Assembly: GCF_020026895.1 (NCBI RefSeq)
Contig: NZ_JAINZW010000003.1
Coordinates: 186,001-250,000 of the forward strand
Source: Novilysobacter selenitireducens
GTDB taxonomy: Bacteria; Pseudomonadota; Gammaproteobacteria; Xanthomonadales; Xanthomonadaceae
Length of the DNA stretch: 64,000 nt
Direction: 5' to 3'
The notes beneath the pieces were generated by a model. It did not search any database and was not told the origin of the DNA. It was given only the letters and a program-made list of their open reading frames with translations. Both the position numbers and the translations under genes were made by a program. This document shows, one piece after another, positions 55,326 to 63,761 of the stretch (its first letter is position 1; every line of letters starts with the position of its first letter).

Positions 55326-56390
55326 TCAGGGTGTCGGCTTGCGCGGGATCCTGATGGTAGTGATGTAACGGTCGTTCTCCACGCCAGCAGTCAGTCGTCC
55401 GCGGCCGCTGGTGAATGCCTCGATGCGTGCGCGTGAGGACCGCAGGCCCACGCTGTGCCCCCCATGCCCCGCTGCTCCGGCGGGGTTCGGCAACGGGTTG
55501 GTGATGGTCACCACGATCTCGTCCCCTTCGTCGACCACGTCCATCTCCACGGTCCCGCCACCCGCCACGCGTTCGATGCCGTGGCGTATTGCGTTCTCGA
55601 CGAGGGGCTGGATGGACAGCGCGGGCACCGTCGCTTCGGGCACGGGGTCGGGTACGCGCCACTCGATCTTGAGGCGGTCGCCGAATCGCAAACTTTCGAT
55701 CTCGAGATAGCGATGCGCCAGGGCGAGCTCATCAGAAAGGCGGATGTCCCGGGGTCCGGCCAGCGCGGCGCGGAACAGGTCCGCCAGGTCGACCAGCAGC
55801 CGTTCCGCTTCCTCCGGACGCTGGTGCACCAACGCAACGCCGGTATTGAGGGTGTTGAACAGGAAGTGCGGCCGAATCCTCGCCTGCAGCGCTTCCAGCT
55901 CCGCCTGCTTGGCACGCACCGCCAATTGCCGCGCGCGCCAGTGGTTCTGGAAGGCACCCAGGCCCAGCAGGCCTACCACCAATACGATCCCGGTGAGCCG
56001 CAGGAACAGGCTTTCCCAACTCTCCTGTGTCAGGGGCCACACCCCCCGCATCAGCCACCACGTAATCGCACTGACCATCCATGTGTTGAGCACGAGCAGT
56101 GCCAATGCCACGTAGGCGACGCGTACGGGCCGCGTGCCCGCCAAGGCGTTGCGAAGCAGGTACAGCGTTGCCAGCGTCAACAGGGCGATCCATTGGATCA
56201 CCATGGCGGCCAGTCCGAAATACACCACGCGGTCCGCTGCGGCGCCGGGGGCAAGTGCCAGTACCGTTGCCAGGCCCAAGCCGGCCAGGACCACCCAGAT
56301 CAGCGTTGGCGCCTGCCATAGGCTGTCCAAGGGGTGCGACTGGGACGTGGATGGACCAGCCATTTCGAAGTCCGCTGTTCGGCGCGCCAT
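55326..56390 (-). CDS. LytS/AlgZ (FimS)-type sensor histidine kinase
   Basis: 354 residues from ATG at 56390; 56363 is an alternative and neither has a strong ribosome site. Four hydrophobic helices (about 28-48, 55-79, 91-113, 130-148) form the sensor. The kinase domain starts with ARIRPHFLFNTLNTG (phospho-acceptor His175), then PLVENAIRHGIERV (N box) and GHSVGLRSSRARIEAF (G region). This is the HisKA-less family of LytS, YehU and AlgZ/FimS. No LytTR response regulator is adjacent, so it is an orphan here. It faces the fimT operon across 128 bases, which fits an AlgZ-like role in pilus control. Confidence 0.85.
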   Translation of the reverse strand: MARRTADFEMAGPSTSQSHPLDSLWQAPTLIWVVLAGLGLATVLALAPGAAADRVVYFGLAAMVIQWIALLTLATLYLLRNALAGTRPVRVAYVALALLVLNTWMVSAITWWLMRGVWPLTQESWESLFLRLTGIVLVVGLLGLGAFQNHWRARQLAVRAKQAELEALQARIRPHFLFNTLNTGVALVHQRPEEAERLLVDLADLFRAALAGPRDIRLSDELALAHRYLEIESLRFGDRLKIEWRVPDPVPEATVPALSIQPLVENAIRHGIERVAGGGTVEMDVVDEGDEIVVTITNPLPNPAGAAGHGGHSVGLRSSRARIEAFTSGRGRLTAGVENDRYITTIRIPRKPTP

Positions 56391-56518
56391 GATGCCCGCA
56401 TTCTGGGCAGGGCGTGCTCCGTGCCGCCCGCGACCACATACCGGCCGTCCATCGGGCGCCGCTGGATCGACAGGAGGGCGGCCCGTAGGTTAGGCGGGCC
56501 GAACCGTGGGAGGGGGCG

Positions 56519-57115
56519 ATGCAACGCGTGGCACCAGCGAGATATCCGGAGAACCGGGGGCACGAAGTCTGCCCGGCGTCGGGCTTCACCCTGATCGAAC
56601 TGATCGTGGCCATCGCGGTCCTGGCGGTCATGATCGCCTTGGCCGTGCCCAGCTTCACTTCGCTGATCAATGGCAATCGGCTTACGGCAAATTCCAACGA
56701 GCTGGTCGCGTCCCTGCAGTTGGCCAAGATGGAGTCGCTGCGCCGCAACCTGCGCGTGGCGGTGTGTGAAAGCGCCGATGGAGCCACCTGCACGGACGGC
56801 GATGAATGGTCGCAATGGATCACCATCGCAGATGCGGACCGTAATGGGGCCTACGAACAGGTGCTGCGCGTCAGCGTCGCCGAAGAGGCGGTCGAGGTGC
56901 GGGCCGCGGATGCGATCAGCGATAACGGCAATCGCATCGAGTTTCGCGCCGATGGGATGGCGCGGGATGAAGATGGCGCGTTGCTGGACGCCCTGGTGAG
57001 TGTATGCCTGCCCACCACGCAGCCCGCAGAGAACGAGCGCCTGGTAGAGGTTGCATTCGGGAGCCGCATCAACAGCCGTCGCAGTGATGCCGGCGGGGCG
57101 TGCGCAGCGCCATGA
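56519..57115 (+). CDS. fimT: Minor pseudopilin of the GspH/FimT family
   Basis: 198 residues. Prepilin leader cleaved in SG|FTLIELIVAIAVLAVMIALAVP, with the conserved Glu at +5. The GspH domain has SFTSLINGNRLTANSNELVASLQLAKMESLRRN and a C-terminal disulphide pair. First gene of the fimT-pilV-pilW-pilX-pilY1-pilE operon, which encodes the type IV pilus tip or priming complex. GGAGGGGG just upstream is a strong ribosome site. Confidence 0.9.
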   Translation: MQRVAPARYPENRGHEVCPASGFTLIELIVAIAVLAVMIALAVPSFTSLINGNRLTANSNELVASLQLAKMESLRRNLRVAVCESADGATCTDGDEWSQWITIADADRNGAYEQVLRVSVAEEAVEVRAADAISDNGNRIEFRADGMARDEDGALLDALVSVCLPTTQPAENERLVEVAFGSRINSRRSDAGGACAAP

Positions 57116-57612
57116 ACGGACAGTCGAAAATGGGTAAATACAGGAACTCCCGGTTCAACGCCCCGGTGGCACGCGGCGCTGTCCGCGGCGCGGGCCTCAT
57201 CGAAGTTCTGGTCGCCGTGCTGATCATGGCTATCGGCCTGCTCGGCATCGCCGCAATGCAGGCCACGGCCTTGCGCAACAGCCAGAGTGCGCTGGAACGG
57301 AGCCAGGCGGTCGTGCAGACCTACAGCATCGTGGATGCCATGAGGGCCAATCGTGAGGCTGCGCTCGCCGGCAACTACAACATGGGCATGACCTGCGAGC
57401 CTCCGGGTGCGGGCGGCAGCCTGGTCGCGAACGATCAATCGAACTGGATCAACGACCTGCAGTCCTCCATGGGCAGTACGGCGTGCGGCCAGGTCGGGTG
57501 TGACGCGGCGGGGGCCTGCACGATCACCGTCGAGTGGGACGACAGCCGAGCTGGCCCCCAGGGCGGCGCGGGCGACGAAGAACAAACCGTAGTGACACAG
57601 ACACGGATCTGA
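57112..57612 (+). CDS. pilV: Type IV pilus modification protein PilV
   Basis: 166 residues from an ATG overlapping the fimT stop (ATGA). A GTG 12 bases upstream is an alternative. Leader cleavage at AG|LIEVLVAVLIMAIGLLGIAAMQ, with the PilV-type ATALRNSQSALERSQAVVQTYSIVDAMRAN. Four Cys later suggest disulphides. A minor pilin that helps initiate pilus assembly. Confidence 0.92.
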   Translation: MNGQSKMGKYRNSRFNAPVARGAVRGAGLIEVLVAVLIMAIGLLGIAAMQATALRNSQSALERSQAVVQTYSIVDAMRANREAALAGNYNMGMTCEPPGAGGSLVANDQSNWINDLQSSMGSTACGQVGCDAAGACTITVEWDDSRAGPQGGAGDEEQTVVTQTRI

Positions 57613-57613
57613 C

Positions 57614-58600
57614 ATGGCAAGCAATTCGACATTTCGCACTATCAGGCTTCAACGCGGCCTGAGCCTCGTGGAACTGATGGTGGCGCTGGTGCTGGGCCTG
57701 CTGGTCGTGGGCGCGGCGATCGGGGTGTTTCTCTCCAACCGGCAGACATACACCGCTACCGAGAGCCTGGGCCGGGTGCAGGAGAACGCCCGCGTGGCCT
57801 TCGAGCTGATGGCGCGCGACCTGCGCGAAGCCGGGGGTAACCCGTGCTCGAACCGCATTCCCATGGCCAACGTGCTCGAGAACCCGGCCAACAACTGGTT
57901 TACCAACTTCACGGATGGCATTCGCGGGGCCGAAGGCGCCTTCACCCTGGATGAGCCGGCCAACCGCGTGGCGGGCACCGATGCGGTGGAGGTGATGTCG
58001 GGCGAAGGGCGCGGAGTCACGGTGGCGAGCCACAACCCCACGTCCGCCGTATTCCACATCAACACCGCGACGCACGATATGGAAGCCGACGATGTGCTGC
58101 TGGTCTGTGACAACCGGCAGGCGGCCATCGTCCAGATGACCGGGCCGAATGCCACCAACGAAACGGTGGTGCATAACGAGGGCACCGGGACCATCGGAAA
58201 CTGCACCAAGAAGCTCGACGTGCCGGTGGATTGCGATGACAACTCGCCGGGCGGCTACGAGTACGGCGACAACTCGCAGATCGTCAAGTTGCGCGCCGTG
58301 CGCTGGTTCATCGGCGACAACCCGAGTGGGGGCCGTTCCCTCTATCGCAGCGTCCTCCGCCGCGGTGCCATGGGCGCCCCGGAGGAAGTCACCGACGGCG
58401 TTGAGAATATGCAGATCACCTACCTGCTGCCGGGTGCGGCGGCATATGTCGATGCCAACGGGGTAGGCACCCGCTGGGGAGAGGTGCTTGCAGCACGTAT
58501 CGAGCTTCAATTGCAGGGCGAGGACCGGGTGGGCCTGAATGGTGAAGTGATCGGCCGCCAACTGGTCCACGTCGCAACATTGCGGAACCGCAACGCATGA
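57614..58600 (+). CDS. pilW: Type IV pilus minor pilin PilW
   Basis: 328 residues. Leader ending RG|LSLVELMVALVLGLLVVGAAIGVFL, then the PilW block GRVQENARVAFELMARDLREAGGNPC. The large C-terminal globular domain carries several Cys pairs. It starts one base after the pilV stop and overlaps pilX by 4 bases. Confidence 0.92.
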   Translation: MASNSTFRTIRLQRGLSLVELMVALVLGLLVVGAAIGVFLSNRQTYTATESLGRVQENARVAFELMARDLREAGGNPCSNRIPMANVLENPANNWFTNFTDGIRGAEGAFTLDEPANRVAGTDAVEVMSGEGRGVTVASHNPTSAVFHINTATHDMEADDVLLVCDNRQAAIVQMTGPNATNETVVHNEGTGTIGNCTKKLDVPVDCDDNSPGGYEYGDNSQIVKLRAVRWFIGDNPSGGRSLYRSVLRRGAMGAPEEVTDGVENMQITYLLPGAAAYVDANGVGTRWGEVLAARIELQLQGEDRVGLNGEVIGRQLVHVATLRNRNA

Positions 58601-59145
58601 ATACCAACAACCTGACGCGAGTACCCCGCGGACAATCCGGCGCCGCCTTGATGGTGGTGCTCATCCTGCTGCTGGTCATGACGCTGCTGGGGCTTGCAAG
58701 CCTGCGCGGCACCCTGATGGAAGAGCGGATGAGCGCGAACCTGCTTGACCGCAGCCTGGCCTTCCAGGCTGCCGAAGCCGCGCTGCGCGAGGCCGAAGCG
58801 GCGATCCTCGCCAATGGGCGTGCGGGTTTCCCCGCGATCGGGTCTGGCGCGTGCAACGGCAACCTGTGCGACCAGCCCACCGAAGCCGAAATCGGAGACG
58901 GTTTCGTGCCGCGGTCGGAGCGTGATGGGGCTTACTGGGGTGATGCAGCGGCTGACGTAGGTGATGTCGCCATCCAGCCCCAGTTTTTTATCGAGTACAT
59001 GGGCGAGGCGCCAAGCTGGCCTCGCTGCGACAGTGAGATCCCGCAGCATCCAAGTTGCCTCAAGCCTCGTTACCGCGTCACCGCCCGCAGCACCGCGGCC
59101 GACCGTGCGCAGGTAGTGCTGCAATCCAACCTCGCCGGCTCGTGA
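58597..59145 (+). CDS. pilX: Type IV pilus minor pilin PilX
   Basis: 182 residues. QSGAALMVVLILLLVMTLLGLASLRGTLMEERMSANLLDRSLAFQAAEAALREAE is the PilX N-terminal pattern; note that it lacks a classic FTLIEL start, as usual for PilX. It joins PilV, PilW, FimT and PilE in the tip complex. Overlaps pilW (ATGA), and its stop overlaps the first possible pilY1 ATG. Confidence 0.92.
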   Translation: MNTNNLTRVPRGQSGAALMVVLILLLVMTLLGLASLRGTLMEERMSANLLDRSLAFQAAEAALREAEAAILANGRAGFPAIGSGACNGNLCDQPTEAEIGDGFVPRSERDGAYWGDAAADVGDVAIQPQFFIEYMGEAPSWPRCDSEIPQHPSCLKPRYRVTARSTAADRAQVVLQSNLAGS

Positions 59146-59156
59146 TGGAGGCCAAC

Positions 59157-62100
59157 ATGAAGTCCACCGCTCACAAGCCCGAGACACGCCGAGTTCTTCC
59201 CAAGACTCTTAACGGCGCGACGGCTGCATTTCTCGCGACCTTGCTCGCGCTGCCGTCGCACGCTGCACTCGACGTTGGGAACGTGCCACCACAGTCGGCC
59301 AATGGCGTGACACCGAACATCCTGTTCATCTTGGATGACTCAGGTTCGATGACGTGGCAACGCATGCCCGAGAACAGCAACGGCTTGCCTCTGGATTTCA
59401 GAAACCGCTCGTATATTCATAATACGATTTACTACGACCCTCGCATCAACTATCAGGCCTGGATGAAGGCTGATGGGACCCGTATGGCTGGCGGTACGAG
59501 TTATTCGTCCGCATTTTCCGATTTCAGCTTGGCAAGCAACCCCATCGACCTGTCAGACGATGACGATTGCGAATGGTCGGTTCAGAACGGATCGTGGTAC
59601 TCGGTGTGCGGCGGTGTCCAGTACTTCTACGTGCCCAGAGACTTGAGTATTACTGATCCCGGCGTACTGGATTCCGCCAGCGATTTTTATCGTTACCGGA
59701 TAACCACTGGCGGCAAGGTGCAACGCTGCAATTCGAGTGGCAACAGCTGCACAGACGCTACGCCTACGGGGCGCTCGCAGGCGGACGAAAAACGAAACTA
59801 CGCAATATGGTTCTCATATCACCGCACTCGTATGAAGGTGGCCAAGGCAGGTGCGGCAGAGGCCTTCGGTACTTTGGATGGCTCCAAATTTCGCGTTGGC
59901 TACAACAGCATCTGGAATCGGAACTCGTTCGAGATCCCCGTCAATGACGGCAATAATGGATTGTTTGAAGGTGCAAGTCGCGCAACGTGGTATGCGCGCT
60001 TGTTCAATGCCGAGGGCAGCAGTACTACCCCCCTACTTCCTGCTCTGACTCGTGCCGGCGAGTACTTCAGTGAGCAAGGTGATGACGGCCCCAATGGCGG
60101 CCTGATGAACAGTGATGGTAGCCAGTTTGCTTGCCGGCAGAACTTTTCGATCCTGACCACTGATGGCTTTTGGAACAACACGAGCGGTGCGGCCAACGTC
60201 GGCAATGCCGACAACTCCGGTGGCCCGACTCATATTGGGATCAGGGATCCCAACTATACGTATCAGGCCGTGGCGCCGTATGCGGACAACCACAGCAGGA
60301 CGCTGGCCGATATCGCGATGCACTACTGGAAGAATGACCTGCGGGATGATCTGGATAACATCGTTCCGGTGTCATCCGCCAATCCGGCGTTCTGGCAGCA
60401 CATGGTCACTTTCGGGATCTCCATCGGCCTGAGTGGAACTCTGGATCCTGCGACCGATCTGGAAGGATTGAAGTCTGGTGCCATCAGTTGGCCGAACCCG
60501 CTCGACAACGAGGATGAACACCGGATCGACGATCTCTGGCACGCTGCCGTGAACAGCCGCGGCAAGTTCGTCGCAGCCACCAAGCCTGGTGACTTTGCCA
60601 ACGGCCTCAAGGGGGCGCTGTCAGCGATCACGGCGGTCACCTCGTCGGTCTCCAACGTGGCGGCGAACAGCACCACCTTGAGCACGGACACCAAGCTCTT
60701 CCAGGCCAAGTACGTGCCCGGGCAATGGACAGGCGAACTGCAGGCCTTCCCGGTCGATAGCAGTGGCATCGACGAAGACCCACCGTTGTGGGCGGCATCC
60801 GACAATATTCCGGACTTTGCCTCGAGGAAGGTGTTGACGCACAGCGGCATCTCGGGTGCGACGTTCCCGACGTCTGCCCAGAGTGCCGCGCTGGAGTACG
60901 GCGCAAATACAGGTGCGCAGGTGGCTGACTACATCAAGGGTTCCCAGTCGCGAGAAGAACGGTTCGACGATGGCGTCTTCAGGAACCGGAACAGCCTGCT
61001 GGGCGACATCATCCACAGCTCTCCGGTCTACGTCGCGGACAGCGATACCATCTTCGTGGGTGCCAACGACGGCATGCTGCATGCGTTTGATGCGGATGAC
61101 GGCACTGAACTGTTCGGCTATGTGCCCAGGTCGCTCGACATGACCCGGCTTCGCACCCTCAGTCAACCGGACTATCCGCATTACTATTTCGTGGACGGTC
61201 CGCTTGTGGTGTCCGACAAGCGCATCACTCCGGGCAAGAACATCCTCATAGGCACGCTCGGACGCGGTGGACGAGGCGTGTTTGCGTTGGACGTCACCAA
61301 CCCCGACACGTTCGGTACGTCTGACGTCGAGTGGGACGTGGGCAATATCGCCGACCTGGGGCACGTGACGGGCGAGCCGATCCTTGCCAAATTGAACAAC
61401 GGCCGTACCGGCGTGATCATCGGCAACGGCTTCAACAGCGACAGCGATGAAGCCGTGCTTTTGGTCCTGGATATCGCCAATGGTTCGGTTATCGCCCGCA
61501 TACCTACTGATGAGAGCACCAACAACGGCCTCTCCGCGCCCCGTGGCTGGGATCAGGATGGCAATGGCACGGTGGACTACGTCTATGCAGGTGACCTGCA
61601 GGGCAACCTGTGGAAGTTCGACCTGAGCTCCGGCAACAGCAACGGATGGGAGGTCGCTCTGGGACAGGGCAACAACCCAGAACCTTTGTTCGTTGCGATC
61701 AATGACGACAACGAGCGGCAGCCGATCACGGGTGGTGTTTCGATCGGCATCGATCCGGCAACCTACAAGCGCTGGGTGTTCTTCGGCACGGGCAAAATGA
61801 TCGAGCCGGAGGATCCGCTGGATACATCAGTTCAGAGCATGTACGGCGTCATTGATGACGGCGATACGGTAGGTGACCGCGATCAGTCTCTGGTCGAGCG
61901 CACCACCAGCGCAGTGGGCAACATCGGTGGGCGCACCGTGCGCGCGTTCGAGTCATCAAGCCTGGAAATGCCGCCGAACAAGGATGGCTGGTTCATCGAC
62001 TTCGTGCCGCCGGCCCCTGGTACAGCAGAGGGCGAGCGCATCGTGGGTGATCCCGCGGTTGTCGCACAGGTGCTGCTGTTCTCGAGCATCATTCCTTCAC

Positions 62101-62393
62101 GCGATGCCTGTCTTCCGGGTGGCAGCGGTTTCCTCAACGCGATCAATGCGTTCACCGGCGCGAGCGTTCCGGAAAACTTCTTCGACGTCGATGGCGATGG
62201 CGTGTACACGGATGACGAGGTCGGCGGCAATGCCGTCGGGTCCGTGGATACCGGCGTGGGCATGCCCACCGACGGCCTGCTGATCGAGAAAATCATCGGC
62301 GTTGGCGGTTCCGGCGGTAACACCGGTTCCGTGGGCGTCAACAACCCTGCTGCGTCGGGCCGCGTGTCCTGGCGTGAGCTCGTTACGGACTGA
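59157..62393 (+). CDS. pilY1: Type IV pilus tip adhesin/assembly factor PilY1
   Basis: 1078 residues from ATG at 59157, with GGAGG five bases upstream; ATG 59145 overlaps the pilX stop. Signal peptide ends HA|AL. The N-terminal von Willebrand A-like domain starts with the MIDAS-type FILDDSGSMTW (60-64). The C-terminal beta-propeller (from about 640) has VFVGANDGMLHAFDADDG and a calcium loop DQDGNGTVD at 799-807, matching the PilY1 site that controls pilus retraction in Pseudomonas. A second EF-hand-like loop, DVDGDGVYTDDE, lies at 1010-1021. The N-terminal third is visibly lower in GC than the rest. Confidence 0.93.
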   Translation: MKSTAHKPETRRVLPKTLNGATAAFLATLLALPSHAALDVGNVPPQSANGVTPNILFILDDSGSMTWQRMPENSNGLPLDFRNRSYIHNTIYYDPRINYQAWMKADGTRMAGGTSYSSAFSDFSLASNPIDLSDDDDCEWSVQNGSWYSVCGGVQYFYVPRDLSITDPGVLDSASDFYRYRITTGGKVQRCNSSGNSCTDATPTGRSQADEKRNYAIWFSYHRTRMKVAKAGAAEAFGTLDGSKFRVGYNSIWNRNSFEIPVNDGNNGLFEGASRATWYARLFNAEGSSTTPLLPALTRAGEYFSEQGDDGPNGGLMNSDGSQFACRQNFSILTTDGFWNNTSGAANVGNADNSGGPTHIGIRDPNYTYQAVAPYADNHSRTLADIAMHYWKNDLRDDLDNIVPVSSANPAFWQHMVTFGISIGLSGTLDPATDLEGLKSGAISWPNPLDNEDEHRIDDLWHAAVNSRGKFVAATKPGDFANGLKGALSAITAVTSSVSNVAANSTTLSTDTKLFQAKYVPGQWTGELQAFPVDSSGIDEDPPLWAASDNIPDFASRKVLTHSGISGATFPTSAQSAALEYGANTGAQVADYIKGSQSREERFDDGVFRNRNSLLGDIIHSSPVYVADSDTIFVGANDGMLHAFDADDGTELFGYVPRSLDMTRLRTLSQPDYPHYYFVDGPLVVSDKRITPGKNILIGTLGRGGRGVFALDVTNPDTFGTSDVEWDVGNIADLGHVTGEPILAKLNNGRTGVIIGNGFNSDSDEAVLLVLDIANGSVIARIPTDESTNNGLSAPRGWDQDGNGTVDYVYAGDLQGNLWKFDLSSGNSNGWEVALGQGNNPEPLFVAINDDNERQPITGGVSIGIDPATYKRWVFFGTGKMIEPEDPLDTSVQSMYGVIDDGDTVGDRDQSLVERTTSAVGNIGGRTVRAFESSSLEMPPNKDGWFIDFVPPAPGTAEGERIVGDPAVVAQVLLFSSIIPSRDACLPGGSGFLNAINAFTGASVPENFFDVDGDGVYTDDEVGGNAVGSVDTGVGMPTDGLLIEKIIGVGGSGGNTGSVGVNNPAASGRVSWRELVTD

Positions 62394-62395
62394 CC

Positions 62396-62854
62396 ATGGC
62401 GAATTACATGAAGTACAACCCTTCGATGGCGTCGGGCCGTTCCCGACGCCAGGTCCGCGGATTCACCCTGATCGAGCTGATGGTGACGGTGGCGATCGTC
62501 GCGATCCTCACCGGTATCGCCATCGCCAGCTATGACTTCGCGGTGGTGAAGTCGCGGCGCTCCGCGGCGGCGGCTTGCCTGACGGAGCGGGCGCAGGCAA
62601 TGGAGCGCTACTACACGACCAACCTGACCTACGTGGGGGCACCGGCCCCGGCAGCCTGCAGCTCGGATATCTCGCCCGACCACTACGCAGTTGCGTTTGA
62701 GGGGGTTCCCACCGCCACGGCGTTCGAACTGCGCGCCACTCCGCAGGGTAATCAAGCATCGTCGGACACGAAGTGCGGGACGCTGACCGTCAATGCCCAA
62801 GGCGTGAGGGGCATCGTCGACGGTGATGCAGGAGATCCCGAGGATTGCTGGTAA
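62396..62854 (+). CDS. pilE: Type IV minor pilin PilE
   Basis: 152 residues. Leader of about 22 residues ending RG|FTLIELMVTVAIVAILTGIAIASY, then YTTNLTYVG and a C-terminal disulphide pair (CGT...DCW). Small size and position after pilY1 fit the minor pilin PilE rather than the major pilin. It starts 2 bases after the pilY1 stop and closes the operon. Confidence 0.9.
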   Translation: MANYMKYNPSMASGRSRRQVRGFTLIELMVTVAIVAILTGIAIASYDFAVVKSRRSAAAACLTERAQAMERYYTTNLTYVGAPAPAACSSDISPDHYAVAFEGVPTATAFELRATPQGNQASSDTKCGTLTVNAQGVRGIVDGDAGDPEDCW

Positions 62855-62887
62855 AGCTCTGCCGGTCGTCCTGATGGCCGCCAAAAA

Positions 62888-62917
62888 CAAAGGGCCGCGG
62901 AATTCCGCGGCCCTTTG
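62888..62917 (+). terminator. Hairpin terminator at the end of the pilus operon
   Basis: A perfect 13-bp stem (62888-62900 with 62905-62917) around AATT. The A-rich and T-rich ends allow action on both strands, so it may also end the tRNA-Asn transcript from the other side. Confidence 0.85.
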
Positions 62918-62930
62918 CGTTACTCGATAC

Positions 62931-63007
62931 TGGCGCCCGAAGTTGGACTCGAACCAACGACCCCCTGATTAACAGTCAAGTGCTCTAACCAGCTGAGCTA
63001 TTCGGGC
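62931..63007 (-). tRNA. tRNA-Asn (anticodon GTT)
   Basis: 77 bases including encoded CCA. On the minus strand the acceptor stem pairs GCCCGAA with TTCGGGC. The D stem is GCTC/GAGC, the anticodon arm CTTGA-CTGTTAA-TCAGG puts GTT at 34-36, and the T arm is GTTGG-TTCGAGT-CCAAC. All stems pair. Confidence 0.97.
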
Positions 63008-63072
63008 GGGGGCGCATATCGTAAGGGTGGCCCCGGGCAAGGGTCAAGCACGGCGTGGCAAGCAACGGGGCC

Positions 63073-63609
63073 TCAGTAATAGGCGCACTGTTCGGCCGCC
63101 CCCGTCGAAGGGCGACCACTGCGCAGGTGGCCGGTATTGGCCATGACCAGGGTGATGGCCTTGGTTGGGCCCCGCTTGTCGCACAGGGTGAAGGTCACGT
63201 TCGAGCCAGCCGTGCTGCCGCCCGGCTGGAACACCAGGCGCGTCCGACCCCGGGTCGAGCGAAGCTTCACCCCGCCCTCCAATTGTTCTTCCCGGCGCAC
63301 GAGCGGTTCGTACGGGCCCCGCTCGCGATTGCCGTCGATGTCGGCAAACGAGATCCAGCCTACGGTCCAGTCTGCGGCGCCGGTGCATGACAGCCCATCC
63401 AGCGACGGGCAGGTCACCACTTCAGCACCGCCAACGGTAGCGCTCCGCATGGCGTCCATGAGGGTGGTGGCAATCAGCGTGCGGGCGTGGCCAGCGTGCG
63501 CGGCCGATACAGCGTGGCTCATGGCGGGCACTGCCACGGCCAGCAGCACTGCCGACACCAGAAGCGCCACCAGAGCCTCGATCAAGGTGAATCCATGTTC
63601 GGTCCGCAT
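63073..63609 (-). CDS. Second GspH/FimT family pseudopilin
   Basis: 178 residues. Very short leader HG|FTLIEALVALLVSAVLLAVAVP, then SHAVSAAHAGHARTLIATTLMDAMRSA, the GspH helix. A Cys pair (CPSLDGLSC) and a late CDKRG follow. It resembles FimT of the operon at 56519 but stands alone between tRNA-Asn and uvrB. Start at 63609 is the first ATG. It may be a further minor pilin or a pseudopilin for DNA uptake (FimT homologues bind DNA in related species). Confidence 0.85.
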   Translation of the reverse strand: MRTEHGFTLIEALVALLVSAVLLAVAVPAMSHAVSAAHAGHARTLIATTLMDAMRSATVGGAEVVTCPSLDGLSCTGAADWTVGWISFADIDGNRERGPYEPLVRREEQLEGGVKLRSTRGRTRLVFQPGGSTAGSNVTFTLCDKRGPTKAITLVMANTGHLRSGRPSTGAAEQCAYY

Positions 63610-63761
63610 GTGACGTCCCTGTCCCTGTGCGCCGTGCAGGTTGCCCGGCAGGGCCGGGATCCTGAATCAGGCATGCGGGCGAGGTGGGGTAGGGAAACTC
63701 CGCGTCCGGCCCCATCTACTGTCGCTCGCTACACTGCCCAGTCCCCTCGGGACCCTTGCTT

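Noticed and set aside
56391-56518. Possible sigma-54 promoter (CTGGGCAGGGCGTGCTC) or AlgR box before fimT
   Set aside because: GG and GC are not at the required 10-base spacing, and no CCGTTCGT-like AlgR site is visible in the gap.
63610-63761. LexA (SOS) box upstream of uvrB
   Set aside because: No palindrome resembling known LexA sites is visible in the upstream region.
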